Shown: positions 41,580-52,327 of the stretch, in pieces | Layout: each line of letters starts with the position of its first letter | Numbering within the stretch: the stretch's first letter is position 1 | From: Archegozetes longisetosus | Lineage: Eukaryota > Arthropoda > Arachnida > Sarcoptiformes > Trhypochthoniidae | Assembly: GCA_018873245.2 (NCBI GenBank) | Contig: JAEMBT020000004.1 | Span: forward strand, 8,163,073 to 8,227,072 | DNA: 64,000 nt | Direction: 5' to 3' | Notes under the pieces: generated by a model | Databases searched by the model: none | What the model saw: the letters and a program-made list of their open reading frames with translations, nothing else | Told to the model about the DNA's origin: nothing | Position numbers and translations under genes: made by a program

Positions 41580-41945
41580 CTTAGGGATTACAAAGTCTCC
41601 CCCAGTCCCTAAAATCGACGGAAGAACTAAATATAATCATTATTGAGGGAACGATGCAATTCCTCAGGAAATGATTGCAACAGCTTGTTAATCGGTTTTG
41701 GAATGTGTTGCTTTCTGTAGCTATCTCGAAGTTCAATCATTCAAGGGTTTCGAATCCGAGAGAAAGCAATTTACACGATATCGCCGGGAAAACAGGGGGT
41801 CAGACTGACGCATGAGATAAAAACCGTTTGTGGTCTTCCATAAGACCAGTGAGTAGGCACGGGCACCTCACTTTAAAAAATTATCCTCGGGTGGCGATGA
41901 GGTCCACCTTCTCGTGGTGAAATCTGCTTTTGCTGAGGAACCTTA
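41580..41945. other. GC-richer island with consecutive hairpins, origin unknown
   Basis: Distinctly less AT-rich than its surroundings. Hairpins in order: TTGCTTTCT/AGAAAGCAA (about 41708-41772), GGTCTT-CCAT-AAGACC (about 41835-41850), GTGAG/CTCAC (about 41850-41873), and TCCTCGG/CTGAGGA (about 41884-41940) enclosing CCAC-CTTCTC-GTGG. No open frame survives in any phase. It could be the end of a retrotransposon, a structured RNA, or a fossil. I cannot name it. Confidence 0.45.
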
Positions 41946-42020
41946 GAGAAATTGATTTTTATAATATTTAAATTTAGCGTAAAAAATTGAATTTTTGAGT
42001 AACTTTGAAAATTTTCTTAC

Positions 42021-42232
42021 CGCTCCCTGTAAAGTTAGAACTTTGCAATATAGTTTGTTAAAATTATGGACATCTGCTAAGTCGAATGGTATAACAATTT
42101 CCATATCTATTACTTCCCGTCTCGGTAAAATCGGAACTTCTGCGTACTCCATGTACCAAATTTTTAACAAAAAAATTTCGAAATCACTCCACGGATTCGG
42201 GAAATATTCAAGTTCAACATCATCACACTTAA
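42021..42232 (-). pseudogene. Orphan exon-like open frame, unknown protein
   Basis: A 212-nt stretch bounded by a good acceptor (CGTTTCAG at 42233) and donor (GTAAGA from 42020), open across its full length. It translates to a normal-looking protein segment (for example ELEYFPNPWSDFEIF, KIWYMEYAEVPILPRRE, IPFDLADVHNFNKLY). No continuing exon is visible either side: downstream sequence from the next acceptor hits a stop after about 16 codons. Most likely a captured or leftover fragment of a gene or transposon in this repeat-rich interval. Family not recognised. Confidence 0.45.
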
Positions 42233-42512
42233 CTGAAACGCATGTTAAGGTCTTTCGTGTATAGAACGATCTATGTCACAAAAAATAAATGAGTGGCGAA
42301 AGGCAAAATTCTCGGTAACTCTCTCAGACTTGTGTATAAAATAAGGGATTTTCTGAAACAGATTTTAAAGACCTATTGTGTTTTAAAAACTTTTATACCA
42401 TTAAATTTTATTTAAAGGATTGAATTTGAAATTTCTCAGCTTTCGTACTTCAAAAGACTTTTTAATATAGAAACTTTGTGGAGATACTGAGTTTTTGCCT
42501 TTCACCATTTAA

Positions 42513-42992
42513 CCCTTAAGTGGTACGAAAGTGTCAACTTACACCAGTGGTACTCAGACACCCGTAGTATGAAATATAGCTAATGTTGTGATATTTGTTG
42601 CAAATTTTATATAAAATTTGTTTATAAAACTTGTGAGTGTTAACTTATATCATATCAGATAACTCTATGATAAATGTTGTTTGCATTGAAAAAACCCAAC
42701 CATTTAGAGTATAAATTACGTGAGTGAAAGGGTTCACACAATTTTTACTCTAAAGTGTTTGATATGCATGATTTGATATGACATACTGCACATCATTTAT
42801 GGTTGCTAAGCGACACTTTCTTAAAATTTTAATGTACATATGATTTTCAAACAAAGTCAAATGATCAAAAGCTTAAAAACAATTCAATCTCTAAACTCCT
42901 AATTTTTCATCCTTTATTGTATTATAGATTTTTCATAACATAAGTTTGAAGTTTAGTCTCGGGCGTAATACAACCTGAATACCACTGAGGGG
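42513..42992. mobile_element. 480-bp piggyBac-type MITE (TTAA)
   Basis: Flanked by TTAA on both sides (42509-42512, 42993-42996), with ends CCCTTAAGTGGTA and, inverted, CCCCTCAGTGGTA. TTAA duplication plus CCC termini is the piggyBac hallmark. A second inner copy of the AGTGGTA motif occurs at about 42547. No transposase. Confidence 0.82.
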
Positions 42993-43030
42993 TTAAATGT
43001 GACAGTATGCCATGGACTGTTTTTATGTGA

Positions 43031-44624
43031 GGATGGTCATTTGGAGTTTACTTTTTGGGGCCAAGTCAGGTGATCAATCCTAAGGACAATCGAGATCCAG
43101 GAATTAGTTTCCCGAAGTCCCAACATTTGTAGACAACAGCATTCTTGAAAAGATGTACTTCTATATATTACTTCCGTTATGTGCATCACTAGTTCTCTCA
43201 TGTAGACCCCGTAGAAAACGTGGTTTTCAGTGTCCGTTAGCCATCGTTATCAGTGTTACTGCCCTCCAAACGAGAATGTAGATGCTAAGATGGCAAAACA
43301 ACGGACGATCACAGAGTAACATAAAAAAATCATTACAGGTAGTTATTTTTAACATTTTAAATTATAAACGAAAATATACTCACCTAATTGTTTTCAAAAT
43401 CCACTTCACCAGACTCATCATGGTTGTATTCAAGCTCTTAATCCAACATTGACTCAAATTTCACTAGACTGAGTAGTTTAGGTGTAAGACGAAGAACAGC
43501 TTCGATGTCTTTTAGAAATCGTTTAAAACTTTGATCGTCTCTGGTCAACCAGCCCGAAATGTGAAAGTAGGTATAACAATCCACATAGGTGCTGACCCAA
43601 TTACTATCAAATTTTTTTTTGTAAAGAACAATAATGTTAACGCCTTATGGTCTACCCGTTATGATATATCTCAAGAAACAGGGGGTTACGCTAAAATGTG
43701 CCCATAAAGTCGGAGATTTGGCTGGTCAGTCATCACTTGGGAGTTAACATTTTAATTCTCTACAAAAAAAATTCATAGTAATTTGACAGCTTTTATATTT
43801 GGTATATTGTTTGAAGTATTTAATGATGCGCTTTAACCCTTCGAAGGAACTGTGGGGTCTTATTTGTCCTAACAATATTTTGAAATTCTGTTAAAAACAA
43901 CCCATAAATGCAAAAAATCTAAAAAATTCTGTATTCTGTCACAAACTATTTCTTAACAAAACTACATAATTGTCATTTTAATATTACTTATAATTAAAAT
44001 TATAAAAATAAATAAGTAAAGCAAAGTCTGGTGTCGTACCCCACCTTTCTATTCACGTAACTTTTTTTTGTAATATATTTCAATGCAATTTGGATGAATC
44101 CAATAAGAAAGGGGTTAACTGTGATGTCAAATGTTGACTTGGATACAATACGATATGTGAATGGAATAGTGGGGTATTTTTGTTTAGTCTTTGAGTTCTA
44201 CGCATAATAAGCGCAGATTCGTCCATGAAAGTTCCCGCGATTTTTCGACCCCATCTTTCCCTCTAAGTGATTCTAAATACAATTCCTTCGAAGGGTTAAA
44301 TCCCGATAATCTCCCTATAGTGTTGATAAGTACGCTAATTTCGATGACATTGCCATCATGTACTTTGACCTATTCTGCAAGGTTGAGTTTATGGTTAATT
44401 CTAAAATGAGCCTTCGATATAGAGTTTGCATAGGTGGAGCTGTTTTCTATTGATTTCTGCAGGAGGAGAGCAAGTGCTGCTACCTAGCGGGAGTAATATA
44501 TAAAATGAATTTTTTTACAAACACTACTGTTTATCGAGGTCAGGACTTCGGGAAACGAATTCCCGGACTTTATTATCCCTAAAAATGGTCACCTGACTTG
44601 GGCCCTGAAAATTAAACTTCATCC
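43031..44624. mobile_element. 1.6-kb inverted-repeat structure with nested elements
   Basis: About 170 bp at 43031-43200 returns inverted at about 44455-44624 (shared blocks include CCAAGTCAGGTGA and GTTTCCCGAAGTCC). Between the arms lie a second inverted pair near 43605-43640 and 43745-43790 (ATTACTAT..., ...ATGTTAAC) and the piggyBac-type MITE at 43837. I read this as one old non-autonomous DNA transposon, later hit by others. The exact ends are not defined. Confidence 0.55.
43837..44295. mobile_element. 459-bp piggyBac-type MITE (TTAA), nested
   Basis: Flanked by TTAA (43833-43836 and 44296-44299). The perfect termini CCCTTCGAAGGAA and TTCCTTCGAAGGG are themselves palindromic over TTCGAA. 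It sits inside the larger inverted-repeat structure. No coding capacity. Confidence 0.85.
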
Positions 44625-44635
44625 AGAAAGTTTGC

Positions 44636-45470
44636 CTTTTTTGCTCTTTGACTTTTCGTACCTGTTGTTTTACATTAAAAATTTAGGTGCGATTTGAAAG
44701 GTTGTAAAACTATTACTAGATTACAGGATTGCGGGATTCGTCCTTCACTAAAACACTACCTAAAACGAATGATTCCACGAAATAATAATTAATACTATAG
44801 TGAAAATAAACAAATAAGACACATCAAATAATTGGAACTAGTGATCGACAAAATACTAAAAGGGAATTCCTGTCCTGTCCTGCATTCTCAAAATCTATTC
44901 CTGTCCTGAGCCCTAAATTTTCATTTCTGTTCGGTTTTCCGGTTTTCCTGACATTCAATGTGTTTTAAAAATTATTTATTCAAAAAATCAAATGAAAATA
45001 CAATCAATGAATGCGTATTCAATACAAATCAAAGTTAAATTTAATAAAGAGCAATTCATTTACGTTCTGTGAACTAAGTCTTGAACGATGGTCAGTGAGT
45101 GTTAGACCAGCGGCACTGAAATTCATTTCGCTTGAAAGGTTGGTCGCAGGGATAGACAGCAAACGAATAGCCAACCGATAGAGTCGGGGATAAGAACTTC
45201 TATTTTGTTCCCAATATCCGAGTAATAAAGAATTTATGTCAAACTAATGTCCAGTTTTCATTTTACAAGAATTTAGAATCGAACAGGAATTCCTGTCCTG
45301 TCCTGTAGTTATGATAGCCTTTCCCATTCCTGTAAATTCCTGACCAGGAATAGGAATTCATGTCAAACACTAATTGGAACACAATGAATAAACTTGACCT
45401 CAAACAATATGTATAGTCAAGGATTATTGGATATAGAGACTCCAATCCTGTGCTAAAGAGAACCAAAAAA
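44636..45470. repeat. Segment duplicated near 57.1-57.4 kb
   Basis: 44636-44838 followed by 45373-45410 matches 57118-57360 (shared blocks such as TTTTGCTCTTTGACTTTTC and ATGATTCCACGAAATAA). The hAT-type element at 44839-45372 interrupts the match. Non-coding. Confidence 0.65.
44839..45372. mobile_element. 534-bp hAT-type MITE, 8-bp target duplication
   Basis: Ends TAGTGATCGACA and, inverted, TAGTGTTTGACA, flanked by the identical octamer ATTGGAAC (44831-44838 and 45373-45380). The related segment at about 57330-57345 reads straight through the site without the element. An 8-bp duplication and TAGTG termini are typical of hAT. The internal sequence repeats TTCCTGTCCTG-like words. No transposase. 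Confidence 0.87.
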
Positions 45471-46028
45471 AATAAGCGAATCTAATAATGAGTTTTTGAA
45501 TCGAGTAGTAGATTGAAAAAAAGACGGACATGTAAAACACTACAAGTACTTATACGAATTCTAAATTTGACGTAACTAATCACGAAGAGTACGCCGCTTC
45601 ATACAACTTTCAAAAGTGAAGCAGTATGGGCAGCGATTAGTTGGTAAACGGAGACCTTACAGCTTAGACAGTCTTCATTTTTATTTATGGTACACTTTCT
45701 TTTAGGTAAAGCTTATATCATTTTATCGTATCTTGTGTTTTGCGCACATATATCAGATGTGTTTTAAGTGTATAATTAGACATTAGAGGGCTGCAGAGGC
45801 TTCAAATTTGGTTCTCGTTTTCCCAATTGAATGAATACTCTATTCTTTACTCTATGGGTTATTATAAAACTGCTAAGACCTCTACTAATATTAGTGAAAA
45901 CTTTCATTATTATTTGTCAATACTATATCTTCAATTGAAGTAATATAATAGGTATTAGATAACAATGTTTTGAATAATAATAAAATTAAATGAAAATTAC
46001 AGAAAACAATCAATAAATAGTTATAATA

Positions 46029-47396
46029 ATGTCATCTTTAGTTCAATCAATCGCACGTTTAACTCAATTAACATTTAATTTAAACAAATGTCAATCTGAA
46101 GAAGTATTTAATGAGTCGCTGAACAAATTGAAGAAATTAATGTCACAATTGAGTCATAAAGACCTAAATCTAAACAAAGAGCTGATGACCGATTCGTCTA
46201 ACCGTTTGCCTTCGCTTTCAATATTGCGAAAGTTGTCGCCAAAGAGAGCTCCAGTCAGTCACATAAACATTTGTGAGACTCAACACTTTCAAATGTGTAT
46301 TTTTGGATTAAGGCATGAATTGTCTCGTATTCCACTTCATGATCACCCGGACATGTACGGCATCATTAAAGTGGTCTTCGGTTCAGTCAATATCTCTCAC
46401 TATACGGCACTTCCAAGAGATGCCTCTTATATCTTACCAAAAGAAGTTTCGAAAAAAGTTTCCGAATGGGAAAGAAATTTATTAGGTATTCATTTCGGTT
46501 TGTTCAGATTTAAAATCAGCTTTATTTAATGATCTCAAGCGACAAGTTTTCCGTATTGCTGTCAATGACGCGAACATTTAAGATTAGTTCAGCTTATAAT
46601 GCCTAATAATCATGAACGTCGTCTGCAGTAACAAAAGTGGAAAACAATTTCACTTTAATCTAGCTTTGAAGCCAAATTTGCTTTTATTGTTGAATTTATC
46701 AATCATAGTTTTGTCACCAACTCATCAACACTTAGTTTTAGTTGGATTGTAAGGTTTGTGCAATAAATAAATTTACAATTTTAGTTTTCTGACTAAAATG
46801 AAAAGTACTAAACACATTTAAATGAAAATTTATCTAAAGTAAAAATATATATTGAAGTAAAATTTCATTTAAATGTGTTTAGTACTTTTCATTTTAGTCA
46901 GAAAACTTAAATTGTAAATTTACTTATTGCACAAACCTTAATTGTATTAAACTTTTAAATTCATTGTCAATTATCATTGAAGAGCATTTCAGTTTTTGAT
47001 TAAGTTTTAATTTCCTAAATCTCATTGACTAGTTTTTGATTTTTCAATTGATAAGATATTTATTGAAATAATTGTTGATTAAATAGTTCCAACTGTACAT
47101 GAAGGCGACACAACCATCGATAGTAAGGATCAAGACGTCTGTGTTTTAACTCCAAGTGAACGTAATTTCATGAAGTGCTGGCAATCGGTGGTCCGGCAGC
47201 TATTGTGGACATATTGGCGCCACCTTATAAAGAACAACGTCAATGTCATTACTATAAAGTGATCGCAACCGTATTTGACAAAAAACTACAACGAGATATC
47301 ACTTGGCTTTTGGAAGACATCGATTCACCTGAAGATTACTGGTGCGACTCTTTGCCATATAACGGACCACAAATTAGACAAATTGATTTGTTATGA
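46029..47396 (+). CDS. ADO: 2-aminoethanethiol (cysteamine) dioxygenase, with a one-base frameshift
   Basis: Exon 1 46029-46485, exon 2 47087-47396; about 255 aa if one base is restored (human ADO 270). ADO is a cytosolic non-haem iron enzyme that oxidises cysteamine to hypotaurine and N-terminal cysteine of proteins, acting as an oxygen sensor. Landmarks: IPLHDHPDMYGIIKV holds the first two iron His; RNFHEV holds the third; DILAPPY and the QCHYY segment (Cys and Tyr of the family's cross-link) follow; then DYWCDSLPY. The frame breaks at 47167-47169: AAT TTC ATG is read where AAT TT? CAT is expected, so the break falls on the third iron ligand. Everything on both sides is well conserved. Likely a missing T in the assembly, otherwise a very young null copy. 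The intron (601 bp) carries a MITE. A second, truncated copy is at 36.9 kb. Confidence 0.85.
46752..46938. mobile_element. 187-bp palindromic MITE in the ADO intron (TA target)
   Basis: Two arms of about 75-80 bp, starting AGGTTTGTGCAATAA and returning inverted, flanked by TA (46750-46751, 46939-46940). The paralogous intron near 36.74 kb reads GATTGTAATTG with one TA and no element. Tc1/mariner-like target preference. Confidence 0.88.
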
Positions 47397-47964
47397 AGTT
47401 ATTATTATATGATTTTGACATTACACACATTAAACTCATCAATTCGTATACTTTTAAGCTGTGATTTATTCAAATGTTTGATGAGTTCTGAACATCTTTT
47501 TAAAAAAATTATTTTCGTTATTACATAAGTAATTTAATTATTAGCTTTTAACCAATTTTTGAATCTATTAGTGAAATAATTTAATACTTGGATTATTTTC
47601 ACATTAATTTGTTATAACACTTGTCACAAATATAATAAAAAATTAAATTAAATGAATTGATTTTGAAAATTTAAATCTATGTACTACACAGGAAAGTATC
47701 TTTAACACAACTTATCAGATGATATTAAAAAACCTAAAATCATTAAACTGTGATCAGCTCAGATTTTTTCGCTATAATAGTTTGTCATTTGATTTCTGTC
47801 AGATGAAAAGTTACAATTAATTGTGTTAAATCCAAAATCTGTATTGTTTTAATTATTCTATTTAATATATTTGTTGAACGAATAACGAATAAACTTTGGT
47901 CTTATTGCTGAAAATTCAGTCAAACATTCAGTCATTGGAAAAGTATTGATTTAGATCAAATAAC
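47397..47964. other. Intergenic flank between ADO and TPMT copy B
   Basis: Homologous to 37214-37760 between the ADO pseudogene and TPMT copy A. Non-coding; presumed 3' UTRs of the two convergent genes. Confidence 0.6.
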
Positions 47965-48405
47965 GGCTTTCGTAGAAGAAAGCGATCTACGGTTGATCTA
48001 CCAAAAAGTGTTAACACTTCAATATGTGATCTATAAGTATTTTATTGATTTACCATTTAATAAGAGACAAAAGTCACGATTTGGTCAGTCATGCATAAAA
48101 ACGTATTTAATATCGCACAAAATAGTAAAATAGCATTTTCGTACCACACTTTCTGTAATATAGGCTATCAGGTGATGCTGGAATATGGTAATCCTTTGAT
48201 ATCAAGTATTCAAGAGTCGACTCTTCAGCGGCGATAGTACTGTACAAATCTGTTGCTAACATTTCCACACCTAAAGAGGCTCAAGACTTCATTTTAAATG
48301 ATAATAGGTGTATTTTCTTGTGACTCAAATATATCGCATATAAGAGTTCAAACTTTATCGGTAGATCAGTAGGAAAATTGTAGATCGCAATTTTGGAAGA
48401 AAGCC
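47965..48405. mobile_element. 441-bp hAT-like MITE, 8-bp target duplication
   Basis: Terminal GGCTTTC and GAAAGCC, with longer imperfect inverted similarity (GCGATCTAC, GATCTACC). Flanked by the identical octamer CAAATAAC (47957-47964, 48406-48413). The matching site downstream of TPMT copy A (about 37768) has CAAATAAC once and no element. No coding capacity. Confidence 0.88.
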
Positions 48406-48437
48406 CAAATAACCTTTAAGTCTGATATTTTTAATGC

Positions 48438-49166
48438 TCAATCCAATGATCTGTTGAATTTGATTCGTATTTTTCTAGTCAATAGATAAATGGATTCTCT
48501 CACTTCGAGTGGCTTGCCCATAAATTTCTGATAAAGTTGCACATGTTCAGGTACTGTACTTTCAATCTTTTCAATGTCGCAAAACTCTCCTAAAAAATTT
48601 ACTAATTTATTGCAGGTAAAACAAGATTTTAATTCAAATTAACGAACCCATTATTTCATGGATGAGATCCTCGGAAATATTGTATGGTAGTCCTTTGAAT
48701 AAATTATCATCATATTCAAGAACTAATAAAAGATAACGAAAATCAGGAGCTAACAAACGCTTCATAGCCTGCGCGTAAAGAACTTGTTCATCATAAGTGA
48801 TAGTCCCAAAGCTGCCTCTATCCCAAACTGCTTCGATTGTATTGTTCAACTGATTATTAAATGAGATGAGACTTATTAATCTATTGACTGAACGATTGAA
48901 ATATGCCGTATCCGAAGAGTACACTTAGCTAACGCTCAGTGGACGGTTGAGAGACATTTGAGTATTGAAAGAAACTTTTAAGAATAGACTGTGACACTAA
49001 TCCTTATACCTGAGAATATGTTGACGCTACAAGTATCTCTCATACAAATAAGTATCAGCTCGACTCTCAGATAGCTTACTCTTAAGAATTTACTTAAGAC
49101 ATCTTAAATACTGCAGTAAATAATTAAGTATACCTGTCCAATGTCAAAAAATTGGCTTGTATAATC
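48438..49166 (-). pseudogene. TPMT-like copy B, 5'-deleted pseudogene
   Basis: Retains exon 6 (48589-48438, open, ends IKFNRSLD), exon 5 (to 48648) and most of exon 4 (from about 49166 to 49134). Exons 1-3 are missing: the exon 4 sequence TTGGCTTGTATAATC runs straight into the segment that in copy A lies upstream of the start codon. The exon 5 acceptor region has also lost TCCACTG, so the remaining splice would put a stop at the junction. Clearly dead, but its intron 4 is as well preserved as in the other copies. Confidence 0.9.
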
Positions 49167-49802
49167 GTAGGTGTCAGTAAAAGCGGGCGCATAGGTACCA
49201 GCAATACTAATGTACAGTTATCGTGAAGTGCATCTCCCTTGATCCTGATGTGTGCAGATGAGAAATCAGGGAAAAATAAAATTTAATAGTTCAAATAGTG
49301 AGGATAGTGCCATAGTCCAGATATAAGTCATATATAAGTGTGCGTACATATAATTTTTGCTGTGATTGAATACTTGGATTATTTTGACATTTATTTGTTA
49401 TAACGCTTGTGAAAAATGTAATAAAAATCAATGAAATCAATTTTGAAAATTCAAATCTATGTAATACACAGCAAAATATCTTTAGTGCAACTTATCATGA
49501 GATCACATTGAAATTTTGAAATCATTAAATTGTCATCAGTTTACATTTTGTCACTATAATAGTTTGTGATCTGACAGAAGTCAGATTCTAAATTACAATT
49601 AATTGCGTTAATCCAAAAACTATTTATTTGCATCGTTTTAATTATTTTATTAAAGTATTTGCCGAAACGAATAACAAATAAATTACATTCTTATGTTGAA
49701 AATGCAATCGAATATTCATTGATTAAAAAGTATTGATTGAGACGAAATAAGTTTTAAATCTGATATTTTTGGTGCTCAATTCAATGATCGGTTGATTTTG
49801 AT

Positions 49803-51538
49803 TTATAATTTTCTAGTCAATAGATAAGTGACCGCTCGCATATCGAGTGGTTTTCCCATATGTTCGTGAAAATGTTTCAAATCTTCAGGTACTGTACTTT
49901 CAATGAATTGGATGTTGCAAAACTCTCCTAAAAGATTAATTTATTTAATACTGATATAACACTTAACACAAATTAACGAACCCATTAAATGATTGATGCG
50001 TTCCTCAGAAATACTGTATGGTGGTCCGTTCGACATACTCTCGTCGTACTGAAAAACTGATAAAAGATAACGAAATTCGGGAGCCAATAAACGTTTCATA
50101 GTCTGCGCGTAAAGAACTTGTTCTTCATAAGAGATAGCTACGAGGCTGCCTCTATCCCAAACTGCTTCGATTGTATTGTTCAACAGTGGACTGAATATTA
50201 AATAAGATCACACTTATTGGTCTATTCACTGAACAATTGAAATGTGCCCTATCCGAAGAGTTCACTTAAGGGTTGGCTAATACTCAACAGACAGTTGAGA
50301 GACATTTCAGTATTGAAAGTAACTTTTAAGAATAGACTGTGACATTAGTCCTTATACCTGAAAATATGTTAATATTACAAGTATCTCTCATACAAATAAG
50401 TGTCAGCTCGACTCTCAGATAGCTTACTCTTGAGAATTTACTTAAGACATCTTAAATACTGCAGTAAATAATTAAGTATACCTGTCCAATGTAAAAAAAT
50501 TGGCTTGTATAATCTTCAACTTATCGTCTTGAGTCTGAAATTTGAGCAAATTTAGAACAAGTTTATTGAAATTATATAATTGTTACTTTGAAAACTTTTC
50601 CATCGATCGTAGGAACAGAGTCTGAGCTCGTATGTGGTATGTTATTAAGTGTGAAAAAGTCATCAATTGCTTGATCGGCGCACTCGACCCCAATGACTTC
50701 ATGTCCTTGTTCCCAATACCTGTTATCACGTAATTCATTCAAATTCTTAGATTCTATTGAAATGTAAGCGAAACATAGTAGTAGTTTCACTATGATCCCG
50801 TTTACGAAAACATCACTATAAAGTATCTTTTAGTTTGTTTTTCACGTGAAATGCTGAAAAAATTAAAACTAATATTTGTGAACTTGATTTGTTTGAAATA
50901 ATTTCCCTAAGCTCTTCAAATGATTGTTTAGCAACAGATACCAACACTCATGAGTGGATCAATTTTGCTTTGAAAGTAATTTTCAAAGTTTTGCTTTATA
51001 ATGGCTTCCTATGGGCAAAATCAAGATTTAAATCGATCTAGATGAAAAACTAGTAGGCCTCGTAATCTGATCTTGCATATATGATCTCTGGGGGTCACAC
51101 CCTATCAGAAAATATGGTTGTCACCTCTGAAATACTCTGGTACTTTTCTAAAGCTCACTCTTTTACCGTTTCTCCAACTTTTATTCGCGCATCTCATCTT
51201 TATGCAATGTTAAAATGTCTACACTATGGACTTTGATAAAAATTATTTAGCCTTGCCATTTCATGTCCACATTTTTACCACATAGGGGGAACAATATGCG
51301 CTTTTTAGAATCGTTTCCAGGACCAACAAGCATATTATGGTACTTAACCAAAGTTCTGAAAAAGTTCAAAGATATTTGAAGTTTATTTTCTCGAAACTAT
51401 GTGAAAGAAAGAAATTGCTTACGGGTGTCTGTTGTCTAAATGCCATGGAGTTTTCTGTTCTGAATAAAAATTCTTCCATATATCCAGATACTTATCGAGA
51501 ACTTCATTGTGATTGATATCATTTACTTTAACAGACAT
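49803..51538 (-). CDS. TPMT: Thiopurine S-methyltransferase-like, copy C
   Basis: Six exons: 51538-51423, 51355-51257, 50719-50587, 50534-50482, 50190-49982, 49927-49803 (244 aa). Same landmarks as copy A: KNFYSEQKTPWH, ILFPLCGKNVDMKW, GHEVIGVECADQAIDDFF, VWDRGSLVAIS, MGKPLDMRAVTYLLTRKL. The frame is open throughout. The donor of intron 2 reads TG|GCAAGG instead of GTAAGT, so this copy depends on a GC-AG splice. Exon 5 is identical in protein to copy A, whereas exons 1, 2 and 6 differ clearly; this looks like gene conversion. It may be a functional, diverged paralogue or one on its way to loss. Confidence 0.87.
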
Positions 51539-52327
51539 TTTACTTGAATTTTGAAACTTTTAAAGAAAATGTTTTACGTTTAGACTTTAAGTTTAAATCT
51601 TAAATTGATTGAAGTATGCCACGTCTGACTTAATGATCTGGACTAAGTTGTAAGTGTCAGTAAAGTTACAGTTATAAGTAATGCTAATGTACAGCTATCA
51701 TGAAGTGTATCTCCCTTGATCATTGATGTCTGCAGATGGTAAATCAAAGGAAGAGTAAAAATTTAATATTTTCAATAGCAACTAGACTAGCCATAGTCTA
51801 GTTATTATCTCAATGTCTATGAATAAAAATTGATGTCATTCATTAATGATAAGATATATTTATTGAGCCACATGTCTTGTATGTTATATTATCAAAATTT
51901 TTACATTTTTATATTTAATGTGAATATTCACATCCTGTGCAATATCTCTTGGCTCGAAACACATGTAATAAAAGATAATAATTAATATTCTATCAACTTC
52001 GGGAGGTATTGGTATGACTTAATGCATTTTTAATTATCATTAATAAAAATAATTTTCAGTATTGTGTTTGTAAAGTTACTGTTGTAAAAACATTTTTTGA
52101 ACTGATTTTGACTTGAGAAGCCTATAAAATAATTTTTTGTGAGTATTAGGGCATTAACTATATCAAATTATTATGATTGATGTTTTAATATTAACACTTT
52201 ACAATGAATAATTAAATGAACGACCAAATTCTTAACAATTATTGCTTGAAGAAAATAAAATACACAAATAGCAGTGTAGTGAAACAGTAGAACTTGAACT
52301 ATACTGATTTTTATATTTTTCTTTCAG
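51539..52327. other. Upstream flank of TPMT copy C
   Basis: Homologous to 39652-39978 plus 40565-40875 of unit 1, without the palindromic element. It serves as the empty site for that insertion. Similarity ends near 52170. Confidence 0.55.

Noticed and set aside
41708..41772. tRNA-like stretch with GGTTTCGAATCC and a 9-bp terminal stem
   Set aside because: No anticodon arm or D-arm can be drawn, and the T-arm does not pair as a tRNA should. Kept only as part of the hairpin island.
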